A stretch of 13,752 nt of DNA from Patescibacteria group bacterium. GTDB lineage: Bacteria > Patescibacteriota > Dojkabacteria > SC72 > T1SED10-24. A program made the translations under genes and the position numbers. Where the stretch lies: NCBI GenBank assembly GCA_007130415.1, contig SLSN01000014.1, positions 1-13,752 on the forward strand, given 5' to 3'. Below the pieces are notes generated by a model, which searched no databases, was not told the DNA's origin, and worked only from the letters and a program-made list of their open reading frames with translations. Position 1 is the first letter of the stretch, and the number at the start of each line of letters is the position of its first letter. Positions 1 through 6,059 of this stretch are shown piece by piece.

Positions 1-1961
1 ACTTCAATATTATTATTATTACCTGCCCACACACCAACAACTAAATTTTGATGATACATTATTGATGTCAAATCCCGAGGTCCATCAGTTGTACCGGTTT
101 TACCACATAAAACCCTTCTACCACCAATCGTATAAAGATGGTTTTGTGGTTGATCTCCGAAACCACCAAGATCACACAATATCCAATTCATAGCATATAT
201 CACCCTCTCATCAAAAACTCTCTCTCCTTCATTTTCCTCGTACTCATAAAGAACTTCCCCTTTGGGGTCTACAACTTCTAATATAGACGCGGTAGGGCGT
301 TTAATCCCACCAGTAGCAAAAGTACTAAAAGTAGAAGTATGTTCAATCAGTGGAATCTCTGCTGCACCCAGAGTTATACTCAAGCCATATTGATCCCTGT
401 TAGTCAAACTTGTAACACCGAGAGCCTCTGCGGTCTCAATAAACGGATCTACACCACCTATCAGCTGAGCTGTATATACAGCAGGAACATTTCTTGACTG
501 CAAAAGAGCTTGCCTAGCTGTCATATAGCCATAATAGTTATTATCCCAGTTACGAAGCTCATAATTTCCAAAATCAAAACCATCTATATCTGGCGTTTGC
601 AACCAAGGACCATAACCTTGATTAAAAGCAGTCAGATAGGTATACGGTTTAACTGCAGAACCCATTTGCCTTGATGCTGTAACAACATTAACGTTACCAT
701 CAATCTTGGGATCATCCTGATTCCAATAATCCACAGAACCCACCATTGCCAAAATTTGATTTGTATGAGGATCTAAAACAATCATAGCACCATTATGTAC
801 ATTCCACCTATGCCCATATTGCTCAACACCACTCCTTATTTCTTCCTCTGCTATCTCCTGAATTGAATAATCTAAAGTTGTAGTAACTCGTAAACCACCA
901 CTTTCTACACGATGAGAATCAAACATCTTTTCTAATTCTTGTCTCACATAAAAAACAAAATGTGGAGCATCAATATCTCTTCTCTGAGAAGCATATTCCA
1001 ATTCTTCTTCCTTAGCTTCCTCTATTTCCTCCTCAGTAACACCAGTAACATTACTATTACGCAACATCAAATCAAGAACAATATGTTGCCTTCGAACAGA
1101 CAATTCTGGATCAGAACCATAGATAGGAGAAAAAGTTGTTGGACTAGCAATTACTCCTGCCAACATAGCACTCTCTGCAAGAGTTAAATCCTCAGCATCT
1201 TTATCAAAATACGCCTGAGCAGCTGATTGAATACCATAATTTACACCCCCAAAAGGGATTTCATTTAAATACATCTGCAAAATCTCATCCTTTGTTAAAT
1301 TCTGCTCAACCTGCATAGTAATCAACATTTCCTGTATTTTTCTAGAATAGGTTTGCTCGTAAGCTTCATCACCCAAAAAATCGTAAAGTATAGTATTTCG
1401 AACTAATTGCTGAGTAATCGTGCTTGCACCCCTAGCTACTCGACCTAATACAACATTTGCATAGGCTGCTCTTGCAACAGAAACTAAATCAAGACCTTTG
1501 TGCCTGTAAAACTCAATATCTTCTGCCGATAATACAGCCCACTTAAAATGATCTGGTAAAGAATCCAGTTCTACAAACTCCCTATTTTCATCCCCATATA
1601 TAGTGTACAATTCATGACCATTCCGATCATAAATAACCGTACTTTGATCAGAAGTTCTTTCAATGAGTCTTCCAGGATCTGGTAAAGATTTTTCGATATT
1701 CCTCAAATACAAACCGCCAGCTATTAAACTTCCTACAAAGAGAAAGAAAAAAATACCAATAGAAATAAATAAAATTTTTGAAATCGTCTTTTTAGTCTTA
1801 GCTTTTTTAGAAACAGAACCAGACCTAGACCTCTTTCCAGTTTTAAATTTACCATAACTAGGACTCAATCTAGACGGACTCATCGCCCTAGAGTTAAGAT
1901 CCTTCTTCTTACGTCGCAAAGACTTCTTTCTTTTGTTTTTCAAATTCATTGAATACTTCAT
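1..1961 (-). CDS. Class A penicillin-binding protein (PBP1A-like), C-terminus cut by window edge
   Basis: Bifunctional peptidoglycan synthase: glycosyltransferase (GT51) plus DD-transpeptidase, anchored in the membrane and acting outside it. 653 codons are visible and the frame is open through the left edge. Seen: a very basic cytoplasmic tail (about 1-57), one TM helix near 59-82, then the GT51 domain with catalytic E147 in AEDIEFYRHKG and the downstream GASTITQQL motif. The transpeptidase domain follows, with nucleophile motif SAVK (S435, K438), SRN (S489-N491) and KTG (621-623). All three active-site motifs are intact, so the enzyme should be active. Only the region after KTG is missing. 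The ATG at 1959-1961 is chosen because a TATAAT hexamer ends 7 nt upstream; an in-frame ATG at 1947-1949 is the alternative. It lies 21 nt after the 250-aa membrane protein and is in the same direction as dgkA, a coherent envelope cluster. No SD is seen. Confidence 0.95.
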   Translation of the reverse strand, partial: MKYSMNLKNKRKKSLRRKKKDLNSRAMSPSRLSPSYGKFKTGKRSRSGSVSKKAKTKKTISKILFISIGIFFFLFVGSLIAGGLYLRNIEKSLPDPGRLIERTSDQSTVIYDRNGHELYTIYGDENREFVELDSLPDHFKWAVLSAEDIEFYRHKGLDLVSVARAAYANVVLGRVARGASTITQQLVRNTILYDFLGDEAYEQTYSRKIQEMLITMQVEQNLTKDEILQMYLNEIPFGGVNYGIQSAAQAYFDKDAEDLTLAESAMLAGVIASPTTFSPIYGSDPELSVRRQHIVLDLMLRNSNVTGVTEEEIEEAKEEELEYASQRRDIDAPHFVFYVRQELEKMFDSHRVESGGLRVTTTLDYSIQEIAEEEIRSGVEQYGHRWNVHNGAMIVLDPHTNQILAMVGSVDYWNQDDPKIDGNVNVVTASRQMGSAVKPYTYLTAFNQGYGPWLQTPDIDGFDFGNYELRNWDNNYYGYMTARQALLQSRNVPAVYTAQLIGGVDPFIETAEALGVTSLTNRDQYGLSITLGAAEIPLIEHTSTFSTFATGGIKRPTASILEVVDPKGEVLYEYEENEGERVFDERVIYAMNWILCDLGGFGDQPQNHLYTIGGRRVLCGKTGTTDGPRDLTSIMYHQNLVVGVWAGNNNNIE

Positions 1962-1968
1962 AGGGATA

Positions 1969-1974
1969 ATTATA
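1969..1974 (-). promoter_or_regulatory. TATAAT -10 box for the PBP gene
   Basis: A perfect TATAAT on the minus strand ends 7 nt before the PBP ATG, so transcription would begin at or next to the start codon (leaderless mRNA). No convincing -35 hexamer lies 17 nt upstream. Prediction from sequence only; the gene may also be co-transcribed with the genes upstream of it. Confidence 0.5.
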
Positions 1975-1982
1975 CTATACAT

Positions 1983-2735
1983 TTACTGCTTCTTGGGAGG
2001 TGCTTTTTTAAAACCTCTGTTTTTATACCCCTCATACAGTTTTCTGTATCTACTCATATTAACAAAAATCGTCCAAAACATCCATCCTAGAACTACAATA
2101 CATACCACAGCAAAAAGAAAATCCAAAACTCTTAAAAGCAAATCTGGTAGTAGCCAACCAAGTAAAACAGAGATTAGCACATATACTATAAAAACGATAA
2201 AAGCGCCAACCAAAAACATTCCGTCAAAGACTGAAAAATGGCCAAAAATCATATGACGTAAACGATAATCATCATATCCTACCTGCAAGTTTTTAATAAA
2301 TTGTGCAAAAGCCCAAGTTTGATAAGCTTTTACAGGTACACTTTCTTTTCTTAAAATAAATTCTTTTTGTAAGGAATTCTTCTCCATAATAGCAAACCTA
2401 ACAAAATCGTCAGGGATTTCAAGATTTTTCGACAAAGGAGTCTTAGAAGAATCGTAATCAAGGGGAGATTCTAAAGCTTGTTGAATTAGAGAAAAATTTG
2501 GAGCACTACCAAGAGTCCAAACACTTATTTCTTGGAGATTGTAAACTTCTATCAAAGTATCTACTATCAACACAAGCCTTGTTCTTGTAAGAAAAATTTT
2601 GGGTGAGAAAATGTCTTTAACAGTATAATCTAATGGTATTACATCAAATTGTAATAAAATAGGATCTGCACCCCCCAAAAACTCTTGAACTGTATCTTCA
2701 ATACTTTTGTAACCCTCCCATTTAAAACTTTGCAT
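1983..2735 (-). CDS. Hypothetical membrane protein, N-terminal PH-like soluble part plus two TM helices
   Basis: Not recognised as a named family. The 250-aa protein has a soluble N-terminal part (about 1-170) and two strong hydrophobic helices near 172-200 and 203-231, followed by a short Tyr/Lys/Arg-rich cytoplasmic tail ending in PPKKQ. Residues about 43-75 (IFLTRTRLVLIVDTLIEVY and the following LQEISVW) have the strand pattern of bacterial PH-like domains (F-x-LT-x-x-RL...E...L-x-x-I). This is a weak resemblance and should be treated as a guess. It sits between dgkA (11-nt gap) and the PBP gene (21-nt gap) in one orientation, so a membrane or envelope role is plausible. The upstream TATTAT hexamer ends 5 nt from the ATG; no SD is seen. 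Confidence 0.8.
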   Translation of the reverse strand: MQSFKWEGYKSIEDTVQEFLGGADPILLQFDVIPLDYTVKDIFSPKIFLTRTRLVLIVDTLIEVYNLQEISVWTLGSAPNFSLIQQALESPLDYDSSKTPLSKNLEIPDDFVRFAIMEKNSLQKEFILRKESVPVKAYQTWAFAQFIKNLQVGYDDYRLRHMIFGHFSVFDGMFLVGAFIVFIVYVLISVLLGWLLPDLLLRVLDFLFAVVCIVVLGWMFWTIFVNMSRYRKLYEGYKNRGFKKAPPKKQ

Positions 2736-2740
2736 AATAC

Positions 2741-2746
2741 ATAATA
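2741..2746 (-). promoter_or_regulatory. Possible -10 (TATTAT) for the 250-aa membrane protein
   Basis: TATTAT (5 of 6 consensus bases) on the minus strand ends 5 nt before the ATG, inside the 11-nt gap after the dgkA stop. It fits the leaderless spacing seen at other genes here, but such hexamers are common in AT-rich DNA. Confidence 0.25.
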
Positions 2747-3142
2747 TTACAACCCACTATTAAAAACAACAGCAAAATAAGGCCAGAAAATTATGGTTAC
2801 AACCACAACAGATAAGACCGCGACAAGCAAAACAGCACCTGCAGCAACATCTTTTGCAAAACGAATATCTTCACAAAAATCTTTACAAATCGCATCACAT
2901 GCAGTTTCAATGCTTTTGTTAAAAGCTTCACTAACAAGAAGAAAAGTCAAAGTAAAAGCCAAAATTATCCACTCAACAGCTTCAAGTTCTAGTATAAGTC
3001 CAATAATAACGACTAAAACAGAAAAAAAAAGTAGAATTTGAAAATTAAGCTCTCCAAAAAGAATTTCACGCAAACCATTCCAAGCATATTTGTAACTTTT
3101 CGAGTGTTCAAAAAGAAAATGACCGTTTCTGTCTTTTTTCAT
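2747..3142 (-). CDS. dgkA: Diacylglycerol kinase / undecaprenol kinase family (DgkA)
   Basis: Small integral membrane lipid kinase (131 aa, usual family length 115-135) that phosphorylates diacylglycerol or, in the Gram-positive type, undecaprenol, feeding the C55-P carrier pool for peptidoglycan. Seen: YKYAWNGLR (17-25) and ELNFQ (31-35) at the N-terminal amphipathic region; TM helices about 37-51, 57-72 and 99-122; the family signature E72-x-x-N75-x-x-I-E79-x-x-x-D83 with the catalytic-base Glu at position 79; and AKDVAAGAVL (96-105). All signature residues are present, so it is probably active. Which lipid it uses cannot be told from sequence, but the same-strand class A PBP downstream favours undecaprenol recycling. 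It diverges from hisS across only 26 nt. No SD is seen. Confidence 0.93.
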   Translation of the reverse strand: MKKDRNGHFLFEHSKSYKYAWNGLREILFGELNFQILLFFSVLVVIIGLILELEAVEWIILAFTLTFLLVSEAFNKSIETACDAICKDFCEDIRFAKDVAAGAVLLVAVLSVVVVTIIFWPYFAVVFNSGL

Positions 3143-3153
3143 AAACTCAAATG

Positions 3154-3162
3154 TGATATATT
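3154..3162 (+). promoter_or_regulatory. Extended -10 promoter of hisS, symmetric core shared with divergent dgkA
   Basis: TGA followed by TATATT is an extended -10 (TGn-TATAAT class) ending 6 nt before the hisS ATG, predicting a leaderless transcript. The ATATAT core (3156-3161) is its own reverse complement. On the minus strand it gives a weaker TATATC about 12 nt upstream of the dgkA ATG. The divergent genes have only these 26 nt (3143-3168) between them, so both promoters must overlap here or extend into coding sequence. Confidence 0.5.
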
Positions 3163-3168
3163 GCTACT

Positions 3169-4455
3169 ATGAAAAAGAATAGTACAAAATACATAAAAAA
3201 TCTACCCCCAAAAGGTACAGCAGATTGGATGCCTGAAGAATTTAGGATTCGGAAGTATATTTTTGATACATTTAGAAAGGTCTGCATTTCCTTTGGATAT
3301 GAGGAATATTTAACACCAACTTTTGAAAAATCTGAAATATATAAAGCAAAATCTGGAGAGGATGTAGGGGGTAAAGAATTGATGATTTTCAAGGATAAAG
3401 TAAATAGAGAATTTGCCCTAAGGCCAGAAATGACTCCATCAGTCATTAGAATGATCACAAGAATCTACAACAATCAACCAAAACCAATTCGCTTTTTCTC
3501 CATAGCCAATTTTTTTAGAAATGAAAAACCTCAAAGGGGGAGAAACAGAGAATTTTGGCAACTCAACTATGACATATTTGGTTCAAAATCAATATATGCA
3601 GATGTTGAAATAGTAAAGATGGCCTTAGAAATAATGTTCGCCTTTCTACCAAAAGAAAAAATCAATCAAAAAGATTACAGACCTTTCGTAATATATATAA
3701 ATGATAGGAGAGTATTAACGCATTTTTTAAAAGAGAGCGTTGCAGTAAACGAAGGGGATATGGAAGAAATATTCAGGATATTAGATAAAAGAAACAAGAT
3801 AAAGAAAGAGGAATTTGAGGATAGACTTAAAAAAGAAAAACTAAACGACAAACAAATACAACAAATTGACTCATTTATGCAGGGGAATGTACCACTAGAT
3901 GATGAAGTATCCAAAGAGCTTAAACAACTACTTGAAATCTTAAAACAAGAAGGATATGAAAAATGGATAGAATTCAAACCAAGCCTAGTCAGGGGCTTTG
4001 ACTATTACAACGGAATTGTATACGAGGTATATGATAATGCTCCTCAAAACAACAGAGCTCTTTTTGGAGGAGGAAGGTATGATGGGCTTGGAAAACTTTT
4101 TGGAGACTACAATATCCCAGCTGTAGGAGTAGCACCAGGAGATGAAACATTAAAACTTTTCTTAGAGAATTGGGGGCTTTTAGAAAACCTAGAAGTAGAA
4201 GAAAACACAACCTATTACATACCAATAATAGAGGAAAAAACTAAAATGTATCTTTCTAAGATTTCAAAAAAACTAAAACAAGAAAACAATATTGTTGTCG
4301 AAGGACTAGAAAAACAATCTCTTACAAAAAGCTTAGAGTTTGCAAACAAAAAAAATATAGACAAAGTAATAATAATGGGGAGTAATGAACTAGAAAAAAA
4401 GCAATACATTGAGAAGGATATGAAAACAGGAAAGCAAAATGTAATTATTTTGTAA
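3169..4455 (+). CDS. hisS: Histidyl-tRNA synthetase
   Basis: Class II aminoacyl-tRNA synthetase charging tRNA-His (His + ATP + tRNA) in the cytosol. The 428-aa length is typical. Seen in order: PPKGTADWMPEEF near the N-terminus (motif 1 region follows); RPEMTPS (85-91); motif 2 with R117 in FRNEKPQRGRNREFWQLNYD; the HisRS-specific histidine-binding motif LVRGFDYYNG, whose R275 matches the family's catalytic arginine; GGRYDGLG (301-308); motif 3 PAVGVAPGDETL; and an anticodon-binding domain from about 340 to the end. Odd point: motif 3 normally has the invariant ATP-binding Arg (GLERL), but here the aligned residue is T327 (GDETL). The start at 3169 is preceded by an extended -10 and no SD. 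Its stop is 39 nt before the response regulator's preferred ATG. Confidence 0.97.
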   Translation: MKKNSTKYIKNLPPKGTADWMPEEFRIRKYIFDTFRKVCISFGYEEYLTPTFEKSEIYKAKSGEDVGGKELMIFKDKVNREFALRPEMTPSVIRMITRIYNNQPKPIRFFSIANFFRNEKPQRGRNREFWQLNYDIFGSKSIYADVEIVKMALEIMFAFLPKEKINQKDYRPFVIYINDRRVLTHFLKESVAVNEGDMEEIFRILDKRNKIKKEEFEDRLKKEKLNDKQIQQIDSFMQGNVPLDDEVSKELKQLLEILKQEGYEKWIEFKPSLVRGFDYYNGIVYEVYDNAPQNNRALFGGGRYDGLGKLFGDYNIPAVGVAPGDETLKLFLENWGLLENLEVEENTTYYIPIIEEKTKMYLSKISKKLKQENNIVVEGLEKQSLTKSLEFANKKNIDKVIIMGSNELEKKQYIEKDMKTGKQNVIIL

Positions 4456-4466
4456 TAATTGCGTAC

Positions 4467-4472
4467 TATAAT
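4467..4472 (+). promoter_or_regulatory. TATAAT -10 box upstream of the response regulator
   Basis: A perfect TATAAT between the hisS stop and the regulator ATG predicts a start near 4479-4480 and a leader of about 15 nt. It argues against the TTG at 4459 as translation start, since that codon would lie upstream of the transcript. Arms GTAATTA (4441-4447) and TAATTAC (4469-4475) form a 7-bp inverted repeat flanking or overlapping the box and could be an operator. AT-rich chance matches are likely. Confidence 0.4.
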
Positions 4473-4494
4473 TACTGCATATTACCCAGAAGAT

Positions 4495-5187
4495 ATGCAA
4501 AAGGTAAACTCAAACTACAACATACTGGTTGTTGAAGACGATAAAAGGATGTCCTACCTAATTGAGCGCTGCCTAAGCAAAAACAAGCAATACGAAGTTC
4601 AAGTAGCCGATAAAATAAAATGGGCAAGACAAGCTTTGGAAAAAACCTATTTTGATCTAATCTGCTTAGATTTACTCCTGCCTGATGGCAACGGCATCGA
4701 CCTATGCAAGGAATTAAAAAAGAGTGACGAATACAAAAGCACAAAAATCATAGTAATAAGCAAAATAAATCAAGTCATAAACAAAGTCGAAGCTTTCAAA
4801 TTTGGTGCGGATGAATACTTAATAAAACCTTTTCACCCTCATGAGCTAGACATAAGAGTTAAAAAACATTTAGGGTTGATAGGCTCTGGTTTAAAAAACA
4901 TAAAATATAAAAATCTCACACTCGATACCAGAAACATGAGATTTTTGCACAATAGTTATGAAATACCACTTACAAAAACAGAATTTCTTTTACTACAATA
5001 TCTTTTTGAACATGAAGGTTTTGGTAATTTAAATGCTTTAACTCAATTTCTTTCATCAAAAAAATTCATAGATATAAATAACAAATCCGTAATTGTTTCT
5101 GTAAATAGGTTAAAGAAAAAACTTAAAACAAATACCGGCAACCCCTTCATTAAAACAAAATACGGCATAGGATATTACATACCATAA
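4495..5187 (+). CDS. OmpR/PhoB-family response regulator
   Basis: Two-component transcription factor of 230 aa from the ATG at 4495; a longer frame from TTG at 4459 is open but starts before the predicted promoter. The receiver domain is about 8-125: acidic pair D15-D16 (VVEDD), phospho-acceptor D59 in LDLLLPDGNG, switch Ser S89 (VISK), and K111 in IKPF. All phosphotransfer residues are present. The C-terminal winged helix (about 135-230) has a recognition helix around VIVSVNRLKKKL and a wing hairpin ending IKTKYGIGYYIP, the usual Trans_reg_C ending. It follows hisS but probably has its own promoter. Its 3' end overlaps by 13 bases the convergent gene for a degenerate histidine-kinase-like membrane protein, the likeliest partner by proximity. 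Target genes cannot be seen. Upstream AGAAG at 4488-4492 is the nearest thing to an SD in the window. Confidence 0.93.
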   Translation: MQKVNSNYNILVVEDDKRMSYLIERCLSKNKQYEVQVADKIKWARQALEKTYFDLICLDLLLPDGNGIDLCKELKKSDEYKSTKIIVISKINQVINKVEAFKFGADEYLIKPFHPHELDIRVKKHLGLIGSGLKNIKYKNLTLDTRNMRFLHNSYEIPLTKTEFLLLQYLFEHEGFGNLNALTQFLSSKKFIDINNKSVIVSVNRLKKKLKTNTGNPFIKTKYGIGYYIP

Positions 5188-6044
5188 TTAAATTTCAAAA
5201 CATTATCTTTAATCTCAACGCTCTCCCTAACAAAATGATTCGCAAGAAATTCATCCAATTCTTTTCTATCACCTTTTTTTAGCGCTACAAAAACTGAATC
5301 TTTAACCACAACTATAGTTGAACCCTTTTTTGCATAGTTTTCTAAAAGGTAATAAAAAAAACATATCCAAGACAAATTATCCCCCAAAAGAAAAAAGTTG
5401 TCTTTAATTTTTAAATTAAAATCATACTCTAAAAGATAAACGCTAGCTCTCAAAAGTCCAGCCACTGAAATTTTTAAAGAATTGGTTTCAGGGTGTAAAT
5501 TCAATCTCATTTCTTCGAGTATAGGCTCTAAACTCTTATCCTTATTCTTAAAAAAAACTATAGTACATAGATTACTAATATCATGTCTCAAAAAATTATA
5601 TTCCACTTCCTTAGAAAAAAGTTTACGATGGAATTCTTTGTTTAATCTTTTTATACCAAAGAAAAATGTAAAAACTAGGATTAGTATAAATATTGAAATA
5701 AGAAGATATGCTTCGAAAAAATTAAAATATAGGTAGAATAGGGGTAGAAGGAAAAAATATGCACAAGAGGAACAAATTTGCGAAATGGCGACAAAGAGTA
5801 TTAAAAGATATAAAATATTTAAAGTTGGTAGAGAAAAGAGAAAGAAGATTGTCAACAAAATACCAAATAAGAATAATAGCTTAAAAAAGAAATATTTATC
5901 AAAAAACAATAGAATCCCAGAAAACATGAAAATGAAAAGTAGAATAAAAAGTAGGGGAGAAAAATGTTCAAGAAAAAGTACACAAACTGTAAATAGCAAA
6001 ATAAAATAATTCAACAGTATATTTTCCGTTTTTACAGAAAACAT
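5175..6044 (-). CDS. Membrane protein resembling a degenerate sensor histidine kinase
   Basis: 289 aa. Residues about 8-130 are almost continuous hydrophobic, Phe/Leu-rich sequence giving roughly five or six TM helices, followed by a basic turn (IKRLNKEFHRK). The soluble part begins with a helix containing LRHDISNL (152-159). This matches the H-box of AgrC/HPK10-like kinases (RHD-x-x-N), with H154 as the putative phospho-site. Later, FYYLLENYAKKG (230-241) resembles the N-box of the ATPase domain (E235, N236). The remaining 50 residues contain no visible DxGxG (G1), F or GxGL (G2) box, so the catalytic domain is either very truncated or not a kinase. It could be a phosphotransfer-only or ligand-sensing protein, or a phosphatase for the convergent response regulator. 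It starts 15 nt after mutS ends and may share its transcript. An AATAAT hexamer ends 5 nt before the ATG. The kinase assignment is tentative. Confidence 0.75.
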   Translation of the reverse strand: MFSVKTENILLNYFILLFTVCVLFLEHFSPLLFILLFIFMFSGILLFFDKYFFFKLLFLFGILLTIFFLFSLPTLNILYLLILFVAISQICSSCAYFFLLPLFYLYFNFFEAYLLISIFILILVFTFFFGIKRLNKEFHRKLFSKEVEYNFLRHDISNLCTIVFFKNKDKSLEPILEEMRLNLHPETNSLKISVAGLLRASVYLLEYDFNLKIKDNFFLLGDNLSWICFFYYLLENYAKKGSTIVVVKDSVFVALKKGDRKELDEFLANHFVRESVEIKDNVLKFNYGM

Positions 6045-6049
6045 ATGGA

Positions 6050-6055
6050 ATTATT
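6050..6055 (-). promoter_or_regulatory. Possible -10 (AATAAT) for the kinase-like gene
   Basis: AATAAT (5 of 6 consensus bases) on the minus strand ends 5 nt before the ATG, within the 15-nt gap after the mutS stop. It sits in a run of A residues, so chance is a real alternative; read-through from mutS is equally possible. Confidence 0.2.
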
Positions 6056-6059
6056 TTTT

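Noticed and set aside
2793..3041. Plus-strand Thr/Ser/Lys-rich ORF across dgkA
   Set aside because: It is a shadow of the clearly assigned dgkA frame.
4443..4460. Hairpin AATTATT-TTGT-AATAATT as hisS terminator
   Set aside because: The stem is AT-only, with no U tract after it; likely chance in AT-rich sequence.
4459..4494. TTG at 4459 as the response regulator start
   Set aside because: The ATG at 4495 gives a standard receiver start, and the extra 12 residues (RTIITAYYPED region) span the predicted TATAAT and do not resemble the family.
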